DNA from: Aristolochia californica
Lineage: Eukaryota > Streptophyta > Magnoliopsida > Piperales > Aristolochiaceae
Reading direction: 5' to 3'
Assembly (NCBI GenBank): GCA_029961685.1
Contig: JARWKL010000010.1
Coordinates: 434,001-498,000, forward strand
Length of the DNA stretch: 64,000 nt
Position 1 is the stretch's first letter, and each line of letters starts with the position of its first letter. Under the pieces are notes generated by a model. That model made no database searches, was not told the DNA's origin, and saw only the letters and a list, made by a program, of their open reading frames with translations. Position numbers and translations under genes: made by a program. Below are positions 13,201-23,954 of this stretch, one piece after another.

Positions 13201-13732
13201 TATTGAACTGAATTTACTACAGGATACCAATCAGTCAAATCACTTAGTTCACACACTGCGCCTCCCCTCAGACAAGTCCTCAAAAATGAACTCAAAGGTC
13301 TCACTCCTTCGATTAATGCTATGACAGACGGGTTGAATCTTTTCCAATTTCACACTAAGTACACTACATAGAATCATCAGAAAAGACAACGGTTTCAAGC
13401 ATTCAGCATAATTAACCAGTCTAGATAATTTACAGCTAACAATTAATCCCATCCAAGTACAACCAAAAGGATGAGATATATCTCACCCTGGAATTTGGCT
13501 CCTTTGACTCGGTTACTTCTATGTCAGCAGGCAAGCGATCTTTCTTATCAGCTTCCTTGACGACGGTTCTTGCAGAGACAACCATCGGTTTCTGTCGCTG
13601 GAAAGCTTGGCGAGAAGATTTGAGTCTAATAAATCCAGGATACAGCTTCTGGGGAATTGAAATTGAGAAAGAAGGAAGAGACGGACGAAGTAATGACGGT
13701 TGGAAACGGGGGGTCATGCTCCGAAGCTCCAT
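7295..13732 (-). CDS. TIG: Trigger factor-like protein TIG, chloroplastic (13 exons)
   Basis: Exons in gene order: 13487-13732, 12195-12278, 11731-11859, 11337-11425, 10408-10591, 10157-10247, 9840-9994, 9478-9570, 9292-9384, 8413-8493, 8134-8283, 7546-7641, 7295-7372. All junctions are GT-AG, and they sum to 1569 nt (522 aa plus stop). The N-terminus (MELRSMTPRFQPSLL) is Ser/Pro/Arg-rich, as expected of a plastid transit peptide. The ribosome-binding domain follows, with PGFRPGKKIPDNIL in exon 3, which resembles the bacterial GFRxGKxP loop. Next come the FKBP-like region (IGDVVVVDIFA, GIRQGETRTFPLKFPD) and an alpha-helical C-terminal domain (exons 8-13). Trigger factor is a ribosome-associated folding chaperone, and plant TIG acts in plastids. 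An open frame extends upstream of this Met to 14005, but it runs into transposon DNA, so MELRSM is preferred as the start. A hAT-like element ends 96 bp upstream of the start codon. Confidence 0.93.
12341..12371. repeat. (TA)n-(GA)n microsatellite in TIG intron 1
   Basis: A short TA run (12342-12353) passes into a GA run (about 12360-12370). It lies in the first TIG intron, about 60 bp from the exon 2 boundary. Confidence 0.7.
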
Positions 13733-13827
13733 TTTCTCAGTTGGAGCTCCAGACTCGAGGATAAGAGCTGTATTAAGTGTTCCGGAGGGGACATGGTTTA
13801 AGACTTTCAAAGTAGGCGTATTGAAAG

Positions 13828-15333
13828 AAGGGGCGGCTTCGAACCGAGCCTGCTCGCGAGCGGCTCGAGTTGGGCTCGGTGCCCGTTCTTTCGTTATCTT
13901 TCCGGCTTGAGCCGAGTTTAATATCAGAATTGGCTCGTAATTAACGAGCCGAGCTCGATTAGAGCCAAGTTCGGTTCGCCGGCTTATTAATTTAACGAGT
14001 GGCAATTCGGGAATCGGGGGGATTTAGAAAATTTTCTGGAGTCTGTCTCGGAATTGGAAGAGAGGGGGAGCTGGCGGCCCCGTTCGCCCCTCCGGCCACA
14101 ACGCCAACCGCCCCCAGGCAACCGGTGTCGCACAGAACCCCCCGATATTCTTTCTCTCTTCTCTTGTCGCCGATTTACCGCCGAAATCGATTGACCCCCG
14201 TTGCTGTCGTCCACCCCTCAAGCCACAACACCAACCGCTCCCGTCTGTCGACGCTATCACCCCCCACCTCCCTCTCGTCGCCTGTCGCACGTACGTGCAT
14301 GTGAACTCGCACGTGGGCTTTTCACTGAGTTTTGCACGTGCGGATTTTTTTATTAAAAAAAAAAAAACTCTTCATCCTATCTGGATGATGTGATTTCATC
14401 TGTCTCAGTCGCTACCCTTCCTTCGAACAATGCAATTCTATCCGCCTCTAATGTCGTTGCTCTTCCACCGAACGAAGCAATTCTGTCTGCACCAGTCGCC
14501 TCCCGTGTCGCTACTTTGCCACTGATGAAGTAATTTTAATATTTTAAATGACATTAAGTAACTAGTAGTGGAAGAGTATTTTTTATTTGACAATAACTAA
14601 TTTTATTTTTTTGTTTTTGTCGTAGGTGGAGATTTTACTCATGCAGGGACATTATTTTCTAGCATGAAGGGAAACAACTATAGTTTGTAAATTTATAATG
14701 GATTTATAGATTTTATTTGGGTGATTATAAATTGATAGTGATATTTCATTTAATTTTATAGTGTTTGATTATTATATGGAGTTTATTCATAATGTCATGC
14801 AGTGTATGGTATGTTTAGACTATTTTATGAAGTGTATAAACAATTTCATGAAGTGTTTATGGAATGTATAGATAATTTTATGGAGTGTTTATACAGGTAT
14901 TATGTATATAGATTATGCCTAGTTTTAAGTAGAGGTCATGCCGAATTTTATACAGGTATTATATATATAGATTATACCCAATTTTAAGTAGAAGTCATGT
15001 CTAATTTTATATTATGTAGAGGTTATACCCAATTTTATGTAAAATGTATACATAATTTTATATACAATTTATTTGATATATATTTTTTGAAAATTTTTAA
15101 ATGTATGTTGAAGCATAATTTTATATACAATTTATTTGATATATATTTTTTGAAAATTTTTAAATGTATATTGAAGCTTGAGTTCGACTCGAACTCGGTT
15201 AAAAATTTTGGGCTCGAGCTCGATAACAATTTTAGGCTGGAGACTGGGCTCGGCTCGAGCTCAAGTTCAAAATATTTAAATCAAGCTCGGCTCGAGTAGG
15301 TTCGAACTCGGCTTGGCTCGATGTTACTCCTTT
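13828..15333. mobile_element. Non-autonomous hAT-like element in the TIG / 15.4-kb-unit spacer
   Basis: The left end reads AAGGGGCGGCTTCGAACCG. The right end, reverse-complemented, reads AAAGGAGTAACATCGAGCC, an imperfect inverted repeat resembling the hAT consensus TAGGGGTGGCA. Both subterminal regions (13840-13990, 15170-15320) are dense in GAGCTCG/GAGCCGAGC words. The stretch at about 15030-15110 matches, in inverted orientation, about 37850-37930 of the well-bounded element at 37780-38541, so the two are one family. I could not find a clean 8-bp target duplication here, so the ends are approximate, or the copy has recombined. No transposase frame is present. A GC-rich block at 14000-14310 is internal. 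Confidence 0.6.
14892..15176. repeat. Two short tandem duplications inside the hAT-like element
   Basis: A 59-bp unit beginning TACAGGTATTAT is present twice (14892-14950 and 14951-15009). A 63-bp unit beginning CATAATTTTATATACAA is present twice, nearly identical (15051-15113 and 15114-15176). Both are internal to the transposon. Confidence 0.8.
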
Positions 15334-15405
15334 ACAGCTACCAACATGTCAATTCCCAAGTAATCGGATGGTCCGGAAGGCGAATCCGACGAGGTTTCTG
15401 AGGCC

Positions 15406-15415
15406 TATATAAAAA
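15406..15415 (+). promoter_or_regulatory. TATA box of the 15.4-kb transcription unit
   Basis: TATATAAAAA lies just outside the right end of the hAT-like element. About 35-45 bp downstream begins pyrimidine-rich leader-like DNA with TAGGGTTT (telo-box type) repeats at 15449 and 15510. This is typical of plant Pol II promoters of highly expressed or snoRNA/ribosomal genes. Confidence 0.5.
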
Positions 15416-15957
15416 CAGCGATCACCCTCCAAACGACGACATTTCTTTTAGGGTTTCAAAATCCGCTTTCAGGGCTTCTTCCTAATTTCTTCATTCACGT
15501 CTACTGCATTAGGGTTTTTAAGTCTCGATTTGTTTTATGCCTCCCTGTGCTTTAATTTTCTCTTTCCAGCTTTTCGATCGTCTTCTGCTACATGTACCAA
15601 GAGATGGGCGTACAGATTCTGATACCCAGTTTCTTGAAGTCGCCCGAGCGGGCTGTGGCGAAATCGGAACAAAGAAGAAACTGGTCGATTGTCATGCTTT
15701 CGTTGGCAATTTGCTTACCGACCTCTGACATTTCTTCGGGTAAAACACCGAGTTTGGTGTTTTGAAAGTTGCGGAGAAGGAGAGAAAGAGGGAAGTGGCT
15801 TTTCGTTTCAGCTCTTCTAGAAGGCCTTCTCTGATATTGAAATCGTTTTTTTTTCCAGCCTATATGTGCTATTGATTCGTAGATTGCGTCAACAAATGCC
15901 TAAAAATTATTCGCTTACTTGCTTCATGTTTAGCCGATCCGATGGCATTTTCCCTAT

Positions 15958-16045
15958 AGTTCCATGTGATGAGATCGGATTTATTTCTCACGATGGTCAT
16001 CTGAGATCTAATACTTTGATGAGAATCCTTTCTTCTGATGGGACT
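15958..16045 (+). ncRNA. Candidate C/D-box snoRNA
   Basis: The elements appear in the right order within 88 nt: C box GTGATGA (15966-15972), D' box CTGA (16001-16004), C' box TTGATGA (16016-16022) and D box CTGA (16035-16038). A terminal stem flanks them, AGTTCCA (15958-15964) pairing with TGGGACT (16039-16045) over seven pairs, one a G-U wobble. This is the architecture of 2'-O-methylation guide RNAs. The spacer before D' is 28 nt, and before D it is only 12 nt. I could not match either guide to an rRNA target from memory, so it may be orphan or a chance arrangement. Confidence 0.38.
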
Positions 16046-16169
16046 TTGCTTTAGGGTTTAGCTAGGGCTTTGATTCGCTACTCTTTTTTACCAAATTCAT
16101 TTCCCTCTGTTCTTGGATTAAGTAACCGTCAATGTGGAAGAACTTAGCTCAGTATTAAGATTGAAATCC

Positions 16170-16358
16170 ATGGATCGTCGTCTCCTTCTGGAAATGTATA
16201 AGGCTCTGTATCCGAGTCAACAGCAGGTGCCTTTCAATGGCAATCCGTCTGCCGCACGGAGCCGAGATGAACTCGCCAGAAGAAGATTGCTTGAATTTCA
16301 ACAGTTGGTTCATGCCACAATGCCTGGCTACATTTCCATGCAAAATATAGATACGTAA
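16170..16358 (+). CDS. Small ORF of unknown function (62 aa)
   Basis: The frame starts MDRRLLLEMYKALYPSQQ and ends at TAA 16358. It is hydrophilic, Arg/Leu/Gln-rich, and has no recognisable domain, signal peptide or membrane segment. An eight-codon ATG frame (16132-16158) precedes it. It is the last long frame of the putative 15.4-kb transcript. It is listed because it is the best protein candidate in a transcribed-looking unit, not because a family is recognised. Confidence 0.2.
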   Translation: MDRRLLLEMYKALYPSQQQVPFNGNPSAARSRDELARRRLLEFQQLVHATMPGYISMQNIDT

Positions 16359-16400
16359 CAATGAAATCTTGAAGTTTGTGACTTGAACTGATTGAATGGC

Positions 16401-17900
16401 AAAATCATCCAATATGACCTAAAAATGAAAAAAAGAAGAAAATTTATTGAAGCTTTTCAATTTCTTGAAGGAAATCATACAATGGAAATTATTTTTATAC
16501 CTTTTAATTAAATAATAATCAATAATTGGGTGTAAAATAGTTATTGCCCTAAACCCTTTCCGTTCAAGGGGTAAAATTATTTAATTAAATAATTAAATAA
16601 TTTTTATTTTGATAATGAAAAAAATAATAACCCAAAAACTGAGGGTGGGGAGGACGGTGACCGTCGATCCGGTGATTTTTTTTTGAAATGTACAAAAAAA
16701 TAATAATAATAATAATTCATCCATTCGAACTCGCGTGATTCACGCCCGAAATGATGCCAAAACCGAGCTCATTTTCGTGGGACCACCTGTTCAGATGAAC
16801 GGTTCAGATTACACGCAGCAAGCATCTAGATATGACCTTGATTAACGCTGCAGGCCAGTGGTGTGGAAAGCATTTCAATCTCTCGTATAAAGGTTTTACT
16901 ATGAGACGCATCTCCATGCCCTAATTTTTATTATTTACTTAAAAGGTTTGATATATATATATATATATATCTTAAGATGTCCATTTAATTAAGTAATTTA
17001 TCAATTTCCATGTTAAAATGTGCAAATATAAAGAATACATTTTTAAAATATAAATGATTATTTTATTTACAGGAATTGATTATTAATTTTCATTTATTTC
17101 CCTAAAAAAATTACTAAAATATTCATTTAATTTTCCTTGGAAATTTTAAAAAAATTTATATAATTTCCCAATAATACACTAATAGGATTTTATCTGAAGA
17201 TTTATTGGAAAAATGTATCTTATAAAAAAGATTTTTACCTTTTCCTGATGGTCTATTTTTTCATATTTTATGTATTTTAAAATTTCTAATTTATATTTTT
17301 AGTTTTATTAACCTTTTTTACATATATAATAATAACTCTTCTCTTATACACCTAGAAAATTATATGTGACCAAATCATACTCTATAATCCATAATCTAAA
17401 AAATTAAATTCATTTCCTTCCAAGGACATGTGTCTCACCGTGTACTTATGCACCGTAAATAAAAATTTTGTTGGGAGAAATCCAGAATTCGGAATTAAAC
17501 GGAGCGCCGACGACCCTAGACAGTGACCTCTCTCTCTGGACAATTCCCAACTGTTTACTTATACCAGTACTTCTTTTCTTAACAACTCGTTGCAGAAATC
17601 ATACCCAAATTCGGAGTGATATTCGAAGAAAACAGAACAGAAGACGACCCTGTTGTTAGTTATTGGTCTTTTTAGCAGACCGTCGGCAGAGGAGGGAGGA
17701 AAGTAAGGGTTCTTTGTCGAGTTTTCATCCTATCCGAATCTGGGTTTCTGGGGAAATATCGTATAGGTTTTGGGTCCTTTAGGATCTCGTTGAAGTAATT
17801 GTGACCCGGATGCAGATAATTTTATTAGGGCGTTCATGAAAACGTTTGTGCTGAAAGGAAGATAGGGGATCACTAATTGGTTTGGGTCACTGAGGTGAAA
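16401..17900. other. Spacer and VSR 5' region
   Basis: The DNA is strongly AT-rich from 16480 to about 17440, with an (AT)n microsatellite at 16951-16970. From about 17460 the composition becomes balanced and CT-rich, probably the promoter and 5' UTR of the receptor gene. I see no gene or mobile element. Confidence 0.6.
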
Positions 17901-20900
17901 ATGAGGATTAACGTAGGTTTTCTCACCTGGGTTTTGTTATGGGGCGCTTGTTATGGAAGGTTCGTTGTGGAGAAGAACAGTTTGCGTGTGACTTCGCCTG
18001 ATTCACTTAAAGACGTTTATGAATGTGCCATCGGAAATTTTGGTGTTCCTCAGTACGGTGGGACGATGGTTGGAACTGTGGTGTATCCTAAAGCGAATCA
18101 GAAGGCATGTAGAGGGTTTGACGAGGTCGATATCTCTTTTCAGTCTAAGCCTGGTAGCCTTCCCACATTTCTTCTCGTTGATAGGGGAGGTGAGTTTCAT
18201 TTGAGGTTTTCTATTGTAGGTGTTATGTGAAAGGGATTTAGTTTGTTGGATGTCTTTATTTGAATTGAACAACCCCATATACTTTTATTGTTGTAGTTTG
18301 GGTTCTTATTAACTTCCTCTCAGTTTTTTTTTTTTTTCATAATTAGAGTTCCGGAACCTGTTTGATGTGGGAGAATAATACTGGTTGAGCTATTCTTTTC
18401 ACTTTTTTTAGCTGTCCTAAATATCTATTGTCCGGTCTTTACCTATGACCCGTGGTGCTTTTTTTCTTGTAAAGTGTACAAATGGCTGTGCTTCAGTGTA
18501 ACTTGTGGGTATCTTCCTTGATATGGTATTTCACTTCCAAATTGACTTTGAGGTCTTCAGATTAAGTGACTGATGAGGGTGTATTAGTCGATTCTAGGTT
18601 TTACACTTGGTCTTAGTTCGAGAAGTTCTTCATCTTTTTTTTTAAACTAAACGACTTTGCATCACATTCTTCCTAATTACATGTCCGTGACTTCACTGTC
18701 ATTCTCCCTACAGTTTCACTAGGGTTCTTATGCCAAATTCTACCTAACTTGAAGCTTCTAAAAATGCTTGTTATTTATGCTGATTCCCCTTTCCAATATT
18801 TTTCTCGCAATGCAGAATGTTATTTCACGTTGAAGGCATGGAATGCTCAAAAAGCTGGGGCAGCAGCTATACTTGTGACAGATGACAAGATTGAACCTTT
18901 AATAACCATGGACACTCCTGAAGAAGATAATTCTGCTGCAGAATATGTCCAAAACATCTCGATCCCATCAGCTCTTATAAGCAAAATATTTGGAGACTCC
19001 ATTAAAAAGGCTCTGTCCAATGGTGATATGGTGAATATTAATCTAGATTGGAGGGAATCTCTTCCCCATCCAGATGAACGTGTTGAATATGAATTTTGGA
19101 CCAACAGCAATGATGAATGTGGGCCTAAGTGTGATGCACAACTACAATTTGTCAAGAACTTTAAGGGGGCAGCACAGATACTTGAAAAGAAGGGATATTC
19201 CCAATTTACCCCTCATTACATTACTTGGTATTGCCCTGAAGCATTTCTTTTAAGTAAACAGTGCAAATCTCAGTGCATAAATCATGGGAGATATTGTGCC
19301 CCAGACCCTGAACAGGACTTCAGTAGAGGGTATGATGGTAAAGATGTAGTGAAGCAAAATTTGCGTCAAGCTTGTTTGTTTAGAGTGGCTAATGAGAGTG
19401 GCAAGCCCTGGCTGTGGTGGGATTATGTTACAGATTTTTCTATTAGGTGTCCAATGAAAGAGCAAAAATACACAAAGGAATGTGCAGATCAAGTGATTCG
19501 GTCTCTTGGTAGGTTGCACTTCTTGTGATTTGTGAGGTTTAATTTATAACTCAGCAAGATCTTTGGTTTTATTTATTGTCGAATATTTTAAAAATTTTAT
19601 ATACCTTGATAGCAACTTCTGAGTGGGTCCAAGCTACTGAAGGCAACTTTTCAGTGAGATAATTTGTTTGCTCTCCTAATCGTGGTTGTGATTGGCTTTT
19701 TGATACTTTGCTTCGTGGTGGTATTGCTAGGTCTTGATCTCAAGAAGATAGACAGTTGTATAGGAGATCCTGATGCAGATGTAGAAAATCCTGTACTTAA
19801 AGAAGAACAGGATGCCCAGGTTGTGTCTTGAATCCTTTCTAAATCTGTTATGGTATTCCTTATTTTCTCTAGAAACAGCAATAAATTGCTTTCCTTCTAA
19901 ACGTAAATTGTTTTTCATATAGATTGGCAAAGGCTCGCGAGGAGATGTGACTATACTACCAACCTTAATAATCAATGACAGACAGTATCGAGGTTTGAAA
20001 TAGACCATAAAGTTGTAATAGCTCCAATAATGAGTATGAGAACAGACTTCTGTCATGACTTGGGAGTGGGGTCAGAGAAGGCAAATGCTTCCTCATTTAA
20101 GCTGGCACACCATATGTGTCTCTTTTTACATTTGTTCCAGCTAATGGACCAACCATAGCAAAAAGTTTGTTTAGTAGATATTTGTAACTCCTGTGTAAAA
20201 TTACTAATTGGGTTAATTAACATCAGGGAAGCTGGATAAAGGTGCAGTACTGAAAGCAATCTGTTCAGGTTTCCAAGAAACTACTGAGCCAGCTGTTTGT
20301 TTGAGTGATGGTCAGTAAAAGATCCTCTACAGTTGCTTTAACATTGGAGTGCCTCTCCAGTTTGCTGATTTACTTTCTATCTGATCTTGAAGATGTTGAA
20401 ACAAATGAGTGCCTAGAAAATAATGGTGGATGCTGGCAAGATAAGGCTGCAAATATTACTTCTTGCAAGGTATTTTAGATTTTTCTTTTGCTGTTAACCA
20501 TTATTCTCATATGTTTCTACTTGACCTTTAATTTGCATTCTTTGATCCCAAATATAAAGCTTGGTTTTTAATTTTAATTCTCTTATGAGTTGACTTCAGG
20601 ACACATTTTGTGGAAGAGTTGACCTTTAATATGCATTTTTTATCCCAAATATAACACTGGGCTTTTAATTTTAATTTTCTAATGAGTTGACTTCAGGACA
20701 CATTTCGTGGAAGAGTCTGTGAATGCCCCATTGTAGATGGTGTAAAGTTTGTGGGTGATGGATATACTCACTGTGAAGGTAAAATTTTTATACTCTAGTT
20801 TTGATAATTTTCTTTCAATTGATTTAAACAATATAGGTTGTTTTTTTAACTGAAAATAGCTCTTCTAGATTAAAATCCCCCTCAAAAAGAGGAGAAAGGG

Positions 20901-23900
20901 GTACAAGCAAATTTTGAAGTCAGGGGGGTGAATCTAATTTACTATTTCTCATGAAAGTAAAAGTGTTTTTTCTTCTGCCTGTCAATGACAATCACAAGGC
21001 AGAAGAGAATAATGTAGTTGCTTGCATTGGTTGATGGATAAATTGTAAAAGAGTCACCCCAAGTTCATTTTGGGTTTCAAGCATGATATGGAAAATATGA
21101 CGAACCCTTCAAACACATTTTATGCCTAAATTGAATTGTTCTTGAGATCGTACTGTGATCCAACTTCTCTAAGTTTTTTGGTTCTTTTGTTTAATTGATG
21201 ATATGTCTTTCATTTTTGCTCTGTCCAAGTTTTTAATCGACTGATGCATGTCTTGTTCCTTTTTTTTTTCAAATATTTGTGTTTTTTATTTCTTGAGTCT
21301 GTTTGTAAGTTTGCCATACTAGATTTGGATAGTGTTTTACCCTTCTATGCGACATGCAACAAGCAAAAAGACTGTTGTCTAATGATGTTGCCTCTACCTG
21401 CAAATCTGCAATAACTCCTTCAAACTTCAGCCTCTGGAACTGGGCGCTGTGAAATTAGCAATGGTGGGTGTTGGAAGAAAACTCAGGATGGTCGGACATA
21501 CTCTGCTTGTGTTGTAAGTGATGAAACTTCAATCATTTGTGAGTTTGTTTGGTCCTAGTAGTTAGTTCATCTTTTAAAATGTTATTGTTATGGTGTCAGT
21601 GACTCTCCTATCTTGCAGGAAGATCATTCCAGTGGGTGTAAATGTCCACCAGGATTTAAAGGTGATGGTGTGAACTCTTGTGAAGGTAATTTTTTTTTTA
21701 ATCAAATGTTTTTTCTAGGTGAAAATTTGTTTAGTCCAATTTTTTTTTAATAACTAAAAGGTATCTGAATTTTCTCCCAGAACTTTATATGCTTTCACCA
21801 TAATGTAACTGTGAACCTGAGAAAAACTCGTCTTGGTGCTAATATATGGATATCAATGAAACCTGTTATATCTATGACTACAAGTATAACAAATATGAAA
21901 TGGCCCTTCCATTCCCCTTGGTACACAATTTATGTTAGTTATAAATTACTTGCATTTGGCTTCTTCAGTACGATAAGGAGTCCAGTTTGCTTCCATTAGT
22001 TGCCATGCACGTTTGACAGGGTTAAATATAATGTGAAGCTGCTTGTTCTTATTTATTAATGCTATAAAGGGAATCATCCATGTGTTATACTCTGCTTTGA
22101 GTCTTGTGGGAAGTGCATGTGATGAATTTTGTAGATAAACTTCTTTTCTGATGGCTTTTGGAGATTTTTAGATGATGTAAATTCTTAAAAGAATTCCTGT
22201 TACTTCTTTCAGATGTGGATGAGTGCAAGGAGAAGGTTGCGTGCCAGTGCCCAGAGTGCAGTTGCAAGAACACATGGGGAAGTTACGAGTGCAGCTGCAG
22301 TGGGGATCGTTTGTACATAACGGAGCATGATACTTGCATCAGTAAGTATTTCTATGCATTTCTCTTTTACGCCCAAGTACTTTCTCAATCAGACAGATTA
22401 TACTCTTGTCTGAAAATTCTGTTTTTTCTTAGAAGCACACAAATAGTGTCAAAGCGAGTAAAATATTTTGAGCTAGCTGGTTACTTTTGTTCTTTTAATA
22501 AGCGGCTTACTTGATGCTTGTCCATCTCTTCACCTTAAAAAAAAATAGCTGGTTACATCACCTTTGTTGATATTCTGTCGTTTTTTTCTTGAATGCACCT
22601 CAATATCTCCACCTACACAATGTGGCTGATAGTAATTAAAGAGTGTCCAAAAAGACCGTGGGTAGTTCGAAAAATACCATCTTTGTGACCTTCATTGATG
22701 TCTTGCATTGTTTTTTAACTGACTGGACCACAACTTTCTTGTGGAGATGATTTAGGCAAGAAGTCTAAAACCGAGGTCAGTTGGAGCATTGTGTGGGTTA
22801 TCCTCCTTTTCGTGGCTGGTGGTGGTGTTGCAGGGTATGCTATTTACAAATACAGAATCAGGGTAAGTTCTCATATGTTTTTTTTTTCTGTTTTCTGTTA
22901 GTAATTGGAGTTGCCTTCTCCTTTTCTGAGTTAGTTAGCATGTAGGGCAGCTTTTTTCCTTTTAGTTGTGCATTTGGCAAGACATATTGTCTCAGCCTAG
23001 TCCTCTCCAATTTGGCTGGGCCTTAAGACGAGTCAAGGGATCTGACTTGGATCCGAGACAATTCTGTCAATAAACAGTACCATAATCTGCACTAAAAGGG
23101 AGAGTCATATTAGATACTTCACTATTTGGAGTTGTGTATTGCAAATAATTCAACTAATTTAGTGAAATTTTTCATGTTTAAATTTACCTTAAATATGTTT
23201 AAATAAATTTACACACATCTTTAAAACTGTAGAGGATCATTTTCAAAAAAGAAAAGCCTAGTTAAAGGATGTTTTCGAATTGAGACCACTACTATTCTTG
23301 AATTTAGATAAGCCTAGATTTGGATATAAAAAAATTTCAATCTAATGGGCCTACTCAATTAATAGGGTATAATCCAAAAGGTGGCCTCTTAAGCTATGAA
23401 AACCAGTAGATCATTGACAGGTTGTACATGCCTAAGTATTTAGTTTGAAGAAAAAGCTGATGAAATTGAAAGAAATGTGCTTCCAAGTTACTACACGTGT
23501 GTTCTACTTAAATGACATTTGAGAGAAGTGGTACAAATAATTTATCAATGGGTTGCTTTTTTTTCTTTTTACTTCTTAAACTTTTGACATTTTTAATGAT
23601 GTTTCGACGAATCCAAGACATTCTGTCTCGGCCAATCTGTGATATACCAGCCAAGACATCTAGGATTTCAGAAATTTACCGAACCTGAGTTGGTAAACCC
23701 TAATAGTCAGTGTTTAGATAACTGATCTCTCTGGAAAGCATACACTTATTCTCTCATTGTAGAAGATATTCTTGTCTCCATCACAGCCCTTATATTGAAC
23801 TATACATTGTGAAGGATAACATGTCTAAGATACCAGTCGTGTTTTATTGCAGAGATACATGGATTCAGAGATCCGGGCAATCATGGCTCAGTACATGCCA

Positions 23901-23954
23901 TTGGACAATCAAGGAGAAGTCCCCAATCACATTCCACATGGGCAAGACATCTGA
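17901..23954 (+). CDS. VSR1: Vacuolar sorting receptor (VSR/BP-80 family), 12 exons
   Basis: Exons: 17901-18189, 18816-19508, 19731-19819, 19923-19992, 20227-20310, 20393-20469, 20697-20778, 21431-21513, 21619-21685, 22213-22341, 22756-22862, 23853-23954. They sum to 1872 nt (623 aa), the usual length for this family. In order the protein has a signal peptide ([19 protein letters not shown]), a protease-associated domain (about residues 50-170), the Cys-rich central domain ([27 protein letters not shown]) and EGF-like modules from about 408. The last module is a calcium-type EGF starting DVDECKE. One membrane helix (about 564-585) and a short cytosolic tail with the sorting motif YMPL (604-607) follow. 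VSRs bind vacuolar sorting signals of soluble cargo in the secretory pathway and are recycled through prevacuolar compartments. The paralogue number (VSR1) is a best guess. Intron 6 carries a duplicated acceptor (separate entry). Confidence 0.95.
20521..20715 (+). repeat. 98-bp tandem duplication that copies the exon 7 splice acceptor of VSR
   Basis: The unit beginning TTGACCTTTAAT at 20521 is repeated at 20619 with about 90% identity. Each copy ends GACTTCAG followed by the first codons of exon 7 (GACACATTT). The genuine junction is in the second copy (exon from 20697). Using the first copy would read D-T-F-C-G-R-V-D-L and then TAA. Confidence 0.85.

Larger units (their letters stand above)
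15430..16400 (+). other. Putative transcription unit without a recognisable protein
   Basis: After a good TATA box the composition switches abruptly from AT-rich transposon DNA to balanced, leader-like sequence with AGGGTTT and AGGGCTT motifs. It returns to AT-rich DNA after about 16400. The three longest frames here (15537-15728, 15866-16054 and one ending at 16358) do not overlap, and I recognise no family in any of them. The unit could be a long multi-uORF leader of a lost or unrecognised gene, a snoRNA host transcript, or a small-peptide gene. It is in divergent orientation to TIG. Confidence 0.4.

Noticed and set aside
13733..14005. N-terminal extension of TIG to a Met at 14005
   Set aside because: The extension runs through GAGCCGAGC-rich transposon DNA. 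The MELRSM start at 13732 gives a normal transit peptide and length.
14841..15176. Regular-looking short repeats considered as a CRISPR-like array
   Set aside because: The copies are adjacent tandem duplications of 59 and 63 bp with no unique spacers, inside a plant transposon.
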